From assembly GCA_902785945.1 (NCBI GenBank), contig CADAAR010000009.1, positions 1-64,000 on the forward strand: a DNA stretch of 64,000 bases, in the 5' to 3' direction. The DNA comes from an uncultured Prevotellaceae bacterium (lineage in GTDB: Bacteria > Bacteroidota > Bacteroidia > Bacteroidales > Bacteroidaceae). The notes below the pieces were generated by a model. The model was given only the letters and a program-made list of their open reading frames with translations, was not told the origin of the DNA and made no database searches. Made by a program: the position numbers and the translations under genes. Every line of letters begins with the position of its first letter. Position 1 is the first letter of the stretch. Shown one piece after another: positions 32,239-42,565 of this stretch.

Positions 32239-32280
32239 CCGCCCTTCCACTCTTCTGAGTTGGGAGGGCGGTTCTTTGTT
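32239..32280 (+). terminator. Terminator after the 580-residue lipoprotein gene
   Basis: A GC-rich stem (CCGCCCT at 32239-32245 with AGGGCGG at 32265-32271, extended inward by further pairs) is followed by a T-rich tail, 36 nt after the stop codon. Confidence 0.75.
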
Positions 32281-32344
32281 ATCCTTTGTCTTTTGCTACA
32301 AAAACTGCAAAAAATGACAGAATTAAAGATTTGATAAGCTATTT

Positions 32345-32376
32345 TTTGGACGTTTCACATTATTTTTGTATTTTTG
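32345..32376 (+). promoter_or_regulatory. Promoter of the 17-kb FAS1/SusCD operon
   Basis: TTTG (32345-32348) and TATTTTTG (32369-32376) are separated by exactly 20 nt. The leader is about 60 nt. A second TATTTTTG at 32361-32368 overlaps the spacer. All gene gaps downstream to 49578 are under 50 nt and none shows a terminator. Confidence 0.75.
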
Positions 32377-32442
32377 CACACTGAAAGTATACTAACTTCG
32401 TATGACGTCAATAAAAACAAATCAAACAACAAATAGCTATTT

Positions 32443-35199
32443 ATGAAAAAAGTCATTTTCTGTATCACTCTCGCTTTAGCGGGAATGATGACCGCCTGTG
32501 TTGAAAAGAACGAGGCGGTGGATGCCGACAGCAAGCCTTCATGGCTTGGTGAGAGCATCTATCAGGAACTGAAGAACCCCTCGAACTTGTCAGGTTCGTT
32601 CTCGACTTACTTACGGCTTATTGATGATCTCGGTTACACCGAGACCTTGAACCGTACGGGCTCGATGACCGTATTTCCTGCCAATGACGAGGCTTTCAGC
32701 CGGTTCTTTGCTTCCAATGACTGGGGTGTCAAAAGCTATGAACAGCTGACATTTGCCCAGAAAAACTTGTTGCTGAAGAATTCCATGCTCAGCAATGCCC
32801 TGTTGGTGAGCATGCTGTCGAATGCCAGTGCTGGCGACGATGCCGTGTCGAAAGGTATGGCCATGAAGCATCAGACCAGCCAGAATGTCATCGACACCAT
32901 TCAGCACATCCGTCCATCGGAGATGCCTCAGAACAATGTGCATTGGGATCCGTTCCGTTCGGATGATCAGATGTATATTGTGAGCGATGCCACCCGTCCT
33001 ATGATGGTACATTTCACTCGTGAGCACATGTTGAACAACGGTATCAAGGTGACTGGCGATGTGAACGTTGACAACGATTTCGCCATTCTTACGGGTTCTG
33101 AGTATCAGGAGGGTATGGCCTATATCTTTGACGATCAGGTTATTAAGAGTGATGTAACCTGCCAAAATGGCTATATTCATCAGATGCAAGATGTGATTGT
33201 ACCGCCGGGCAATATGGCTCAGTTGATGAGGAGTGATGCTGAAACCAGTTATTTCAGCCGTATCCTTGATTATTTCAGCGCCCCTTATGAGAATAAGGAT
33301 GTAACGGATGCTTACAATGCCTGGGCTTCAGAAAACGGTCGTTCAACCATTGGTAAGATTTATGAGGTACGATATTTGAACAGCGATGAGAACCATCGTC
33401 AGGCCCTTGACCCGAATGGTAATATTGTAGATAAGCTCCTAAAGTTTGATCCAGGATGGAACCAGTATAGTCCGTTGAAGTCATCGGGTGGAGTAGAGTT
33501 GAACACTGGCGATGTGGCAGCAATCTTTGCTCCGACGAACCAGGCCATGGTGGAGTTCTTTACCAAGGGCGGTGACGGTGCCTATCTGATAGACCTTTAT
33601 GGTAAATATACGAAGGAGAACAATACTGAGGCGCATTTGGTGGAGAACCTCGATTCTCTATACAAGCAGAAGCCGGAGATTCTGACCGCTTTTGCCAATA
33701 ACTTGATGAAGAAGCAGTTTACGGCAACTGTGCCCAGTAAGTTCTCTACTATCCCTAATGATGCCAACGAGTATATGGGTGTGACCCTTTCGAAACTCAA
33801 TAAGAAGAGTGACGGGAAGTATGACATTGCCTTCGCCAACAATGGTGTTATCTATAAGATGAACGAACTCATTGCTCCTGACGAGTATCAGAGTGTGATG
33901 GCACCCTCATCGGTTTATCCTGATATGAAAGTGATGAACTGGGCAGTGAAGGATGATGACCAGCTGGGCGTCTCGTTCCACTATTATCTGATGGCGATGA
34001 AGGCTAACTATGCTTTCTTTATTCCTGATGATGTGGCCTTTGAGAAATACTATGTTGACCCCATTTATCTTGGTCATGCGGAGCCCCGTGCCCTGAAATT
34101 CAGTTATGAGCAGACTAGTGCCACTTCCGGAACGATGCGTTGCATTGCCTACAGCTATGATCCTGCTACAAATACTATTGGCAATGTGCTGAACAATGGT
34201 GCTTATGTCCCAGTTTCTCAGTGGTCGTCATTGATGGTCGACATTCTTAACTATCATACTGTAGTATTGGAAACCGGTGAAGTGTTCGGTAGCAATAACT
34301 ATTACAAAACAAAGCATGGTGGTGAGATTAAGGTGACGGGTAATGCTGCCGGTAGCAAGGTGATGAGTGGGCAGCAGATCGACAACGGTGTAATACCTTC
34401 AGTCATCACCGATGTATATCCTGAGAAGAATGGTGTGGCCTTCCGAATCGACCATGTGATAGAGTCACCCCGTAATAGTGTGAGTCGTACGCTTCGTAAC
34501 TACGATTGTTTCTCTGAATTCTATGAGCTTTGCTCAGGTTTCTCTGCTACAGAGCTGCTCACATGGGCAGGTATCAGCGGTGATCGTAATTCATTCGGTA
34601 TCTCTGAGCAGGATGCTTTTGTCATCTTTACCGGTGACCGCCGTATTTCGAAAGACGAAGTGGCCACTAACAGTTGTCTGGATGAGAATGTGAAGATGTT
34701 TAATACATACAACTATACCCTCTATGCCCCTAACAATTCCGCTATGGAACAGGCTTACAATGATGGCCTGCCCCGTTGGATTGAGGTGCAGAAGCTTTAT
34801 GAACAATATGCTGCAGAAGAGGGTGATGCTGCTGATGCTGCCAAGGCCAAGGCAAAGGAAATGATTATTCAATTAAAGGATTTTGCCCGTTACCATTTCC
34901 AAAGCTCATCGGTCTATGCAGACAATGTGATGAGTGGTAAGCGATATAATAGTCTGAGCACTGACAGCAAGGGTCTTGCACTTGAACTGGAAGTGATGGA
35001 TGAAAGTGGCAATGGCGTTCTGGTGGTTAAGGACGGCAGAGGCACCGTGCATCGCATTGATGCTAATAACCCTTCAGTGAAGTGTAATCTGATGGCACGT
35101 GACTACTGGTTTGACAAGACCCGTGCGAATGCCTCCAGCATCTACACCTCTTCTTTCTGTGTGATACATGAACTTTCTGAACCGCTTTATGCCAAATAA
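32443..35199 (+). CDS. Multi-FAS1 lipoprotein heading the SusCD operon
   Basis: This 918-residue protein has lipobox MMTAC. It contains about four fasciclin-like (FAS1) units, each opening with a Y-T-L/V-F-A-P-N-x-A-like strand (GSMTVFPANDEAFSRF, VAAIFAPTNQAMVEF, YAFFIPDDVAFEKY, YTLYAPNNSAMEQA). The units close with hydrophobic strands such as NGYIHQMQDVIVP, NGVIYKMNELIAP and RIDHVIESP. FAS1 domains mediate adhesion and, in gut Bacteroidota, often accompany SusCD pairs as surface glycan-binding lipoproteins. It is the first gene of a seven-gene operon and lies 9 nt before SusC. The ligand is unknown; pectic glycan or its arabinogalactan partners are reasonable guesses from context. Confidence 0.87.
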   Translation: MKKVIFCITLALAGMMTACVEKNEAVDADSKPSWLGESIYQELKNPSNLSGSFSTYLRLIDDLGYTETLNRTGSMTVFPANDEAFSRFFASNDWGVKSYEQLTFAQKNLLLKNSMLSNALLVSMLSNASAGDDAVSKGMAMKHQTSQNVIDTIQHIRPSEMPQNNVHWDPFRSDDQMYIVSDATRPMMVHFTREHMLNNGIKVTGDVNVDNDFAILTGSEYQEGMAYIFDDQVIKSDVTCQNGYIHQMQDVIVPPGNMAQLMRSDAETSYFSRILDYFSAPYENKDVTDAYNAWASENGRSTIGKIYEVRYLNSDENHRQALDPNGNIVDKLLKFDPGWNQYSPLKSSGGVELNTGDVAAIFAPTNQAMVEFFTKGGDGAYLIDLYGKYTKENNTEAHLVENLDSLYKQKPEILTAFANNLMKKQFTATVPSKFSTIPNDANEYMGVTLSKLNKKSDGKYDIAFANNGVIYKMNELIAPDEYQSVMAPSSVYPDMKVMNWAVKDDDQLGVSFHYYLMAMKANYAFFIPDDVAFEKYYVDPIYLGHAEPRALKFSYEQTSATSGTMRCIAYSYDPATNTIGNVLNNGAYVPVSQWSSLMVDILNYHTVVLETGEVFGSNNYYKTKHGGEIKVTGNAAGSKVMSGQQIDNGVIPSVITDVYPEKNGVAFRIDHVIESPRNSVSRTLRNYDCFSEFYELCSGFSATELLTWAGISGDRNSFGISEQDAFVIFTGDRRISKDEVATNSCLDENVKMFNTYNYTLYAPNNSAMEQAYNDGLPRWIEVQKLYEQYAAEEGDAADAAKAKAKEMIIQLKDFARYHFQSSSVYADNVMSGKRYNSLSTDSKGLALELEVMDESGNGVLVVKDGRGTVHRIDANNPSVKCNLMARDYWFDKTRANASSIYTSSFCVIHELSEPLYAK

Positions 35200-35208
35200 C
35201 ATTAAAGA

Positions 35209-38200
35209 ATGAAAGATATGACTATCAAGAAGATATTGTTTACGGCTTTGTTTGCCATTGTCGGTCAGGCGCTGATGGCTCAGGGAGTACGTATATCAGG
35301 TACACTATCCGACAACGATGGCCCGATTATGATGGGTAACGTTGTGGAACGTGATGCGAATAACCGTATCGTGTCTGCTGTACAGACCGACTTCAACGGT
35401 AATTTCTCTATGCAGGTGAAGAGTACCAAGAATAAGTTGGTGTTCTCATATGTAGGTGATAAAACGAAGGTTGTGAATATCGGTAACCAGACAGTCTTCA
35501 AGATTAAACTGGAACCGGAGAACACCCAGCTGAAAGAAGTGGTTGTCAAGTCAAAACGTTCCAGTAGCGGTGGACTGATGATCTCGAAAAAGGAGATTTC
35601 CACATCTCAGCAAGTCTTCAATATGGAGAGTGTCCAAGGTATGGCCTTTACCTCAGCCGATGAGGCTCTGCAGGGTGAAATCGCAGGTCTGGATATTGTG
35701 TCAAACTCAGGTAACCTGGGTGCAGGTACTTCGATGCGTCTTCGTGGTGTCACCACAATTTCGGGTGATGCCAACCCGCTGATTGTCGTGGATGATAAGA
35801 TCTTTGACAATCCTGATGAGAACTTCGATTTTGCGAATGCCAATGAGGAACAGTATGCCTCATTGTTGTCGGTCAATGTCGAGGATATTGCGAGTATCAC
35901 TGTGCTGAAAGATGCCGCAGCTACGGCTGTCTGGGGCTCACGCGGTTCCAATGGTGTGCTGTTGATTACGACGAAGCATGGTGTGAGAGGTAAACCACGT
36001 GTGAGTCTCTCTTACAAATTGACGGGCACTTGGCAGCCTGATGGCTATAAGCTGCTCAATGGCGATGAGTATACCATGCTGATGAAGGAGGAGTTCTATA
36101 ATCCTGGTCAGAAGGCTAATGCAACCACTGACATTCAGGAGTTGAACTATAACACAGCTTGGTCAGAATATGAAAACTGGAACAACAACACCGACTGGGT
36201 GGATGCTGTGAAACAGTTTGGCCTGATGCACGACTTTACGGTTCAGTTGACAGGTGGTGGTGAGAAGGCTACCTTCCGTGTCAGTGCCGGTTACAAGCAT
36301 CAGACCGGTTCTATTATCAAGCAGATATTCCAGCAGTTTACGACGCGTTTGGTACTCGATTACAATGTGTCTGACCGCATCCGTTTCTCTACCAATTTTG
36401 CACTGACCTATACGGGTAACGACAAGAACTATTCCAATTTGTTGGGTATTGCCCAGCAAATGGCTCCGAATATGTCGATTTATCGTCAGGATGCCAATGG
36501 CAACGACACCGACGAATACTATATCATGAATCGCCCGAATCCTGTGAGTGGGGGAGGGGCAACCGATGTTTATTCCTCTCAGGCTCTGGAGCCTATTCAT
36601 AATCTGGGAAATCCCGTTGCCATTGCTCATCTGGCCAGTTCCAAGGAGCAGACCTACCGTCTGACACCGGATTTTACCATCAAGTACGAATTGTTGGGTA
36701 CGGAGGCAAATAAGAGTCGTTTGACATTGAATGGACGTGTAGATTTTGATATCTATGCCAGTAGCAGTCCTACCTATCTGCCTGCTTCGTTAGGTAGCCT
36801 CCTGTGGTCGAACAATGGTTATAACCTGGCCACAAAGACCGAAACCAACCGTATGAAAGTGGGTGGACGTGTTGAATTGGTATTTACGCCTTATTTCAAG
36901 AATGAGGACTGGTCGGCTACGATGTTGGCCCGCTATGAGATGAGTACTCAGAAATACAACAATCAGTATATTGCCGAGAGTGGTATTCCTACTGGGATTT
37001 CCGATCCGTCTATCGATGCATGGCTGCGTCAGAATGGTGGTATGAGCAGTGGTAGTTCACGCTCTGTAACTGAGAATCTGCTTTATAATGGACACCTTTC
37101 CTATAAGGATGGCCGCTACAGCTTGGGTTTCTCACTGCGTGCTGATGGTGACTCCAAGTTCGGTCCTAAGAATAAATGGGCACTCTTCCCAGGTGTATCT
37201 CTTCGCTACAATGTCAGCGACGAGAAGTTTATGGAGAAACTGAAAGGTAATTGGCTGTCGATGTTTGGTTTGCGTGCTTCATGGGGCGTCAACGGTAAGG
37301 CACCCAGTTCCAACTACCTTTTCTATAATACATATAATACTTCAGCCGGGTTCTATGGACAAAGCTCCAGCATGGAACCGACAGCACTGCTCGACGGTCT
37401 GAAACTCGATGACCTTCGTTGGGAGAAGACCACCTCGTATAACTTCGGTTTCAATCTGGGCTTCCTTAACGATAAGATTGAGATTGACTTCGATTATTAT
37501 CATAAAGAGACAAAGGACCTGTTGATGCCGAATGTGGCTATTCCTTCTATGTCGGGTTATAGCAAGTTGTCGTATATGAACGTTGGTCAGATGAATAACG
37601 ACGGTTGGGAACTTAATTTCTCAGCTAATAAGTTCATCAAGATTGGTAAGGACTTTTCTGTTGACTTCAACTTCAATGTGGCTCAGAACAGCAACCTGTT
37701 GAAGAAGATGGACGAGAGTGTGCTTGATGCCATGAATACCTATTATACCAACTATACAAATGGTAAGACCGGTGATCCCTGGGCTATCTCCCAACGTGGA
37801 AACTGGCCGCTCCGTATTCAGTTGAATAACTCACTGGGTTCTATCTACGGTTATCGCTACAAGGGTGTCTACCAGTATGGCTACGATTATCTTGAGAACC
37901 TGCAGAAGGAAAACAACTGGGACGAGGCCGCCTATGCTGCAGCAATCAATGCGATGCTGGCAGAGGGTAAGACCTTTCCAGTGGTGCTGACTGAAGAGGG
38001 TACTGTACTGATGGAGCAGGGGCATCCAAAGCGTGTGGTTCTGAACTATCAGAGTAGCAATGGTTCCAGTTCACAGACCTATACCTTCCAGGGTGGTGAT
38101 GCCATCTATGAGGATATTCAGAATGATGGTCAGATCAATGAACTTGATATCGTTTATCTGGGTAACTCTCTCCCGAAGGTCAATGGTGGTTTCAACTTCA

Positions 38201-38661
38201 CCTTCCATTATGGTCGTTGGAGTCTGAAAACCCGTTTCATGTATCGTTTTGGCAACAAGGTTGTCAATCTTGCCCGCCAGAATTTGGAGAAGATGTATGA
38301 TACGTACAACCAGTGTGCAACTGTAAACTACCGTTGGCGTAAGGATGGTGATGAGACACCGATTCCACGTGCTATGTATAATGCATCCTATAACTTCCAA
38401 CCCTCAGACCGTTATGTCGAGGATGGTGGGTTTGTACGTTTCCAGAACTTACAGTTAGCCTACAATTTCGATCCGAAGGTCATCAAGAAGTGGGGCTTCA
38501 ATCAGTTGCAGGCCTATCTGTCGCTCAACAATCTCTATGTATGGACTAAGTATAGTGGCGTCGACCCGGAAATCTCTCCGCAAGGTTATGGTGTCGCTGC
38601 TGATGCAGCACAGACTCCACGTTCGAAGCAGTTCACTTTTTCTCTCAATGTGGGATTCTAA
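35209..38661 (+). CDS. SusC-like TonB-dependent transporter (first pair)
   Basis: This 1150-residue outer-membrane protein has a signal peptide (IVGQALMAQG), an N-terminal carboxypeptidase-regulatory-like beta domain (about 25-105) and a TonB-box region near KEVVVKSKRSS. The plug has the SusC signatures LRGVTTISGDANPLIVVDD and ITVLKDAAATAVWGSRGSNGVLLITTKHG. A 22-strand barrel ends in QFTFSLNVGF with the terminal aromatic residue. SusC proteins import oligosaccharides captured by their SusD lid. No STN domain is present, so it is unlikely to signal to an anti-sigma factor. ATG at 35209 or 35218 could start it. SusD follows after 14 nt. Confidence 0.96.
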   Translation: MKDMTIKKILFTALFAIVGQALMAQGVRISGTLSDNDGPIMMGNVVERDANNRIVSAVQTDFNGNFSMQVKSTKNKLVFSYVGDKTKVVNIGNQTVFKIKLEPENTQLKEVVVKSKRSSSGGLMISKKEISTSQQVFNMESVQGMAFTSADEALQGEIAGLDIVSNSGNLGAGTSMRLRGVTTISGDANPLIVVDDKIFDNPDENFDFANANEEQYASLLSVNVEDIASITVLKDAAATAVWGSRGSNGVLLITTKHGVRGKPRVSLSYKLTGTWQPDGYKLLNGDEYTMLMKEEFYNPGQKANATTDIQELNYNTAWSEYENWNNNTDWVDAVKQFGLMHDFTVQLTGGGEKATFRVSAGYKHQTGSIIKQIFQQFTTRLVLDYNVSDRIRFSTNFALTYTGNDKNYSNLLGIAQQMAPNMSIYRQDANGNDTDEYYIMNRPNPVSGGGATDVYSSQALEPIHNLGNPVAIAHLASSKEQTYRLTPDFTIKYELLGTEANKSRLTLNGRVDFDIYASSSPTYLPASLGSLLWSNNGYNLATKTETNRMKVGGRVELVFTPYFKNEDWSATMLARYEMSTQKYNNQYIAESGIPTGISDPSIDAWLRQNGGMSSGSSRSVTENLLYNGHLSYKDGRYSLGFSLRADGDSKFGPKNKWALFPGVSLRYNVSDEKFMEKLKGNWLSMFGLRASWGVNGKAPSSNYLFYNTYNTSAGFYGQSSSMEPTALLDGLKLDDLRWEKTTSYNFGFNLGFLNDKIEIDFDYYHKETKDLLMPNVAIPSMSGYSKLSYMNVGQMNNDGWELNFSANKFIKIGKDFSVDFNFNVAQNSNLLKKMDESVLDAMNTYYTNYTNGKTGDPWAISQRGNWPLRIQLNNSLGSIYGYRYKGVYQYGYDYLENLQKENNWDEAAYAAAINAMLAEGKTFPVVLTEEGTVLMEQGHPKRVVLNYQSSNGSSSQTYTFQGGDAIYEDIQNDGQINELDIVYLGNSLPKVNGGFNFTFHYGRWSLKTRFMYRFGNKVVNLARQNLEKMYDTYNQCATVNYRWRKDGDETPIPRAMYNASYNFQPSDRYVEDGGFVRFQNLQLAYNFDPKVIKKWGFNQLQAYLSLNNLYVWTKYSGVDPEISPQGYGVAADAAQTPRSKQFTFSLNVGF

Positions 38662-38675
38662 TCAATAAGATAATT

Positions 38676-40400
38676 ATGAAAAAATATATATTCATGCTGT
38701 TAGTGGGGCTGATGTCTGTATCGTGTGTCGATACCGTCATCCTGCCTAACGATAAGACCGTAGAGGAAGATTTCTGGAAGTCTAAGGAGGATGTGAAACT
38801 GATGGTCAACGGTGCCTACCGTTCTATGCTCAGCTCTGACGTCGTCGCCAGGCTCATCGTGTGGGGCGGCCTGCGATCCGATGAGTTTATTCCTGTGGCC
38901 AGTATCACAGGAAACATTCAGGAAGATCTGACGGAGATCAATCTGGCTAATACCCAGCCCGATAATACGTTCGCCACATGGAATTCGTTCTATTCAGTCA
39001 TCAACAACTGCAATCTGGTACTTGACCGTGCCGCCAGTGTGATGGGGGAAGACCCGTCGTATACCGAGGGCGATTATCTGTCGGATTGTTCACAGATGCT
39101 GGCACTCCGTGCGCTGTGCTATTTCTATCTGGTGCGTAATTTCCGTGATGTACCCTATTCAAGTGAAGCATTCAAGAACAGCAGTCAGGAGCGTAACATT
39201 CCACAGTCTGCTCCCGACTCCGTATTGGCTGTCTGTATCAAGGATCTGGAGACAGCCGAGAAGAATGCCATCTCTGCCAGTGCCTATAATAACTGGAAGC
39301 GCGTGGGTTACTTTACCCGCGATGGTATTGATGCCTTGTTGGCTGACATTTATCTCTGGCGTGGTAGTGTGATGCACAACCCCGCAGACTATGAACAGGC
39401 CATTGAGTACTGCGATAAGGTGATTGCATCCAAGAAGAGTATGCATGTGCTTGGCTTTGGAGAGACAGAAATTCCTGAATATCCTTTGTTAGACGGCCGT
39501 AGCGTATTCAATGAGCTTTATGTCTATGGTAACGCTGAAGAGAGCATTTTTGAATTGCAGTTCGATGGTACGAACAACACCAACGTGGCGATTGCACAGT
39601 ATTTCAATCACTACAATGGGCGTGACAATACGGTGCCTTATCTCTATGCCTCGGACATTTTCCAGTATGGTAAGGATGTGTATAAGACAGGAAACTATAC
39701 CAACGACTGGCGCGGACTGATGAATACTTATAATTCGCCGGTGACCGTAGGTGACCTGACCGGTCTGGAAATCCGTAAGTATGTGTCGTCAGGCTCAGAT
39801 TACAATCCGAACTCTCCGAGTGCTGCTGCTGAGAAGAAGAACACCACTTATACTTCAACGCTCTCCCGCAACTACATCATTTATCGTCTTACCGATATCA
39901 TGCTGATGAAGGCAGAGGCGCTGATGGCATTGGCCAGTGGCGATGATGACGAAGCACATCTGCAGGCTGCTTTTGAGTTGGTTGAAAAGGTGAACACCCG
40001 CTCTCGTGAGAGTGATGTAGAGAAGATCAAGTGGAATACCTACAACACCGTTGAGAAGATGGAGGATCTGATTCTGGCAGAGCGTCTGCGTGAACTGGCC
40101 TTCGAGGGCAAGCGGTGGTATGATCTGTTGCGTTATCATTATCGTCATGCAGAGGGTGTGAACTACTCCAAGACGTTGGCTGCCCTCAATGACGAAGGAT
40201 CGGCTTTCGTAACGACTTACCAGCCGATGCTTGATCTGATGAAACGTAAGATGGCTTCCAAAGGTAATGCTGTAGCAGCTAAGATGAACACAGAGCCGAA
40301 ACTCTATCTGCCAATTCCCCTGTCGGATCTGAGCATCTGTCCTGTATTGCGTCAGAACCCGGCTTACAGTTCGGCTGAGGATTTTAATAAGAACTATTAA
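38676..40400 (+). CDS. SusD/RagB-like lipoprotein (first pair)
   Basis: This 574-residue lipoprotein (lipobox SVSC) has a SusD alpha-helical TPR scaffold. Typical stretches are DFWKSKEDVKLMVNGAY, NNCNLVLDRA, LRALCYFYLVRNFRDVPY, IADIYLWRG-like LLADIYLWRG, and the C-terminal ILAERLRELAFEGKRWYDLLRY followed by LPIPLSDLSICPVLRQNP. It closes the extracellular face of the upstream SusC and captures glycan. It lies 14 nt after SusC and 18 nt before a FAS1 lipoprotein gene. Confidence 0.96.
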   Translation: MKKYIFMLLVGLMSVSCVDTVILPNDKTVEEDFWKSKEDVKLMVNGAYRSMLSSDVVARLIVWGGLRSDEFIPVASITGNIQEDLTEINLANTQPDNTFATWNSFYSVINNCNLVLDRAASVMGEDPSYTEGDYLSDCSQMLALRALCYFYLVRNFRDVPYSSEAFKNSSQERNIPQSAPDSVLAVCIKDLETAEKNAISASAYNNWKRVGYFTRDGIDALLADIYLWRGSVMHNPADYEQAIEYCDKVIASKKSMHVLGFGETEIPEYPLLDGRSVFNELYVYGNAEESIFELQFDGTNNTNVAIAQYFNHYNGRDNTVPYLYASDIFQYGKDVYKTGNYTNDWRGLMNTYNSPVTVGDLTGLEIRKYVSSGSDYNPNSPSAAAEKKNTTYTSTLSRNYIIYRLTDIMLMKAEALMALASGDDDEAHLQAAFELVEKVNTRSRESDVEKIKWNTYNTVEKMEDLILAERLRELAFEGKRWYDLLRYHYRHAEGVNYSKTLAALNDEGSAFVTTYQPMLDLMKRKMASKGNAVAAKMNTEPKLYLPIPLSDLSICPVLRQNPAYSSAEDFNKNY

Positions 40401-40418
40401 AAGAAGGAGGATAACGAT

Positions 40419-42527
40419 ATGAACAATAGTTTTATGAAAACGATGAGACATTTGCTCCTCACGGCAGTGGGTGGCTTGATGTTGACCGTGACGGCCTGTA
40501 ACCCAGAGCCTGATGAGTCGGACCTCTATACTTTTACAGGTGAGACCATTGAGTCGTTCATTGCACAAGACAGCTTGCTGACTTCGTTCAATTATATCCT
40601 TACCCGTGTGGGGTATGACAAGATGATGGCTGCATACGGGTCGTATACTTGTTTTGCACCTACTAACGACGGTGTGGCATTCTATTGCGACAGTCTCTAT
40701 AATGATACGCAGGCTGTTATCCCTCATAACGGTATGACGGAGAATTCGTTGGAAGGACTGACAGACAGTCTTTGCCTGAACATTGTCAAGTATCACATTA
40801 CGACGACTTATCGCGATGTCGTCTCCATGACCGGAAATGGTGAAGTGAATACCATGCTGGGTTATGAGTTCTCGTTCAACACGATTGAGGACGGTCCTGA
40901 TAAGGGAAAGACCTTGCTTGGAGGAAAGGCCACCATCCTGAGTTCTGATAATGAGACCATCAATGGACTGGTGCATGTCATCGACCATGTGATACCCCGT
41001 TTTACCCTGTTTATTGGTGATATCTTCGACCGTAATAAGGACACATATTCCATCTTTGGTGAAGCCCTGAAACTGACGGGTCTGGATGACTCTTTGATGA
41101 CCTATACCCGTGGTCGTTTCGAGTTCCGTCAGTTAGCCCGTGAGAACTATAGTGGTAATCTCTATCCTGCTGCGGGTGTAGGCTCTACAGGTTATGATGA
41201 GTGTAAGGTCGGTTATACGGTGTTTGCCGAGAGCGATGAGGTGATGCGTAAGAATGGCATCAACAGCATCAGCGATCTGATTGCCAAAGCCAACGAGTGG
41301 TATGGTCAGGCTCCTAATTGGTATAACTATATGAGTGAGAATAAGATTCAGGTTAGCACGGGCGATGATTATACCAATCGCTTCAATGCCTTGAATATGT
41401 TCGTGGCCTATCATATCCTTGAAGCATCGATGTCGACAAACCAGCTGGTCTTCGAGAAGGGCTCCAGCTCTTACTGGAACTATGCACCGGATGCCGATCC
41501 CTATGATTATTATGAGACGATGCTGCCCCATACGCTGATGAAGATATGGGAGCCTTCTAATGTCGGTTCAGGTAAGACGCTGTTTATCAATCGCTACCGC
41601 ACCTTCAACACGCTGACTGACCAACTCGCTTCTCAGGGTTCAGATGCGATGCATCAGGTTGTCCAGAAGGGTGTTACCATCAGTCGAGGCGGTTCGCTTC
41701 AGGCTTTTAACGGTTATATCCACTCCATCGATGGCATGCTGGTTTACAATGAGATGGTGCCGAAGGGTGTGCTGAATGAGCGTATGCGTGTGAACTGCAC
41801 CTCGCTTTTCCCTGAGCTTATCAATAACCGTTTCCGTTATATTTCTACGAGTGACGGTCAGATTCCCAGTGGCTATGACGGTTCTCGTCGCGGCATTCCT
41901 GCCAAGTTCTTCAAAAATGTGGTGCTTTATGATAATAGCATCTGTTTCGCTTATTGTGTTCATGGTGCCTGGCGTTGTTATCAGTCTGACCAGATGCAGT
42001 TCTGGGGTAAGTATGACCTGGCCTTCAAACTGCCGTCCGTTCCCTCTGGCGTCTATGAGATCCGTGTCGTTTATGCACCGATGAGCTATGGCTCTTTCAT
42101 GCAGTATTATATCGGTAATTCTTCTAATGTTGCCTCGATGATGCCTATCGGTCTTCCTTTCGATGCTACCGTTCCTGTGGAGGATCCACGCGTAGGTCTG
42201 ACGAATGCTAATGAGGAGGATGATCTGGGTGTGGCTACTGACATTGCCATGCACAACCGTGGTTACATGCGTGGTCCGTATAGCTATTGTGGCCATGCTG
42301 AGTCTACTGGTTGGACCACAACCAACAACGGTCGCTTTGAGTGGGGCTCCAGTATGACGGTTCGGTATGTCCTCGGACGTGTCCAATTGAACCAAGGTGG
42401 AGAAAACTGGTTACGCATCAAGACACTGAACTCAGACAAGAGTACGAATCCTGTCGGTCTTGATTTCGTGGAGCTCGTTCCCACGAGTGTTCTCGATAAT
42501 CAGCAGTATACTGAAGACTGGTACTAA
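40419..42527 (+). CDS. FAS1-domain lipoprotein
   Basis: This 702-residue lipoprotein has lipobox VTACN. A strong AGAAGGAGG site precedes the ATG at 40419. The first FAS1 domain (about 40-200) is classic, with YTCFAPTNDGVAFY, LCLNIVKYHITT and NGLVHVIDHVIP. A second, divergent FAS1 domain (about 205-450) closes with NGYIHSIDGMLVYNEMVP. A C-terminal beta-sandwich (about 470-702) contains PSVPSGVYEIRVVY and GENWLRIKTLN, resembling a carbohydrate-binding fold. It is third in line after the SusCD pair and most likely cooperates with it on the surface as an extra glycan-binding subunit. Confidence 0.88.
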   Translation: MNNSFMKTMRHLLLTAVGGLMLTVTACNPEPDESDLYTFTGETIESFIAQDSLLTSFNYILTRVGYDKMMAAYGSYTCFAPTNDGVAFYCDSLYNDTQAVIPHNGMTENSLEGLTDSLCLNIVKYHITTTYRDVVSMTGNGEVNTMLGYEFSFNTIEDGPDKGKTLLGGKATILSSDNETINGLVHVIDHVIPRFTLFIGDIFDRNKDTYSIFGEALKLTGLDDSLMTYTRGRFEFRQLARENYSGNLYPAAGVGSTGYDECKVGYTVFAESDEVMRKNGINSISDLIAKANEWYGQAPNWYNYMSENKIQVSTGDDYTNRFNALNMFVAYHILEASMSTNQLVFEKGSSSYWNYAPDADPYDYYETMLPHTLMKIWEPSNVGSGKTLFINRYRTFNTLTDQLASQGSDAMHQVVQKGVTISRGGSLQAFNGYIHSIDGMLVYNEMVPKGVLNERMRVNCTSLFPELINNRFRYISTSDGQIPSGYDGSRRGIPAKFFKNVVLYDNSICFAYCVHGAWRCYQSDQMQFWGKYDLAFKLPSVPSGVYEIRVVYAPMSYGSFMQYYIGNSSNVASMMPIGLPFDATVPVEDPRVGLTNANEEDDLGVATDIAMHNRGYMRGPYSYCGHAESTGWTTTNNGRFEWGSSMTVRYVLGRVQLNQGGENWLRIKTLNSDKSTNPVGLDFVELVPTSVLDNQQYTEDWY

Positions 42528-42530
42528 ACA

Positions 42531-42565
42531 ATTGAAAATTGATAATTGAAAATTGAAGATTGTAT
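42531..42565 (+). repeat. Heptamer array before a FAS1 gene start
   Basis: Five 7-nt units fill the intergenic gap: ATTGAAA, ATTGATA, ATTGAAA, ATTGAAG, ATTGTAT. The last unit runs into the ATG at 42564. An in-frame TTG in the array could extend the protein by six residues, but that extension would be pure repeat sequence. Confidence 0.85.
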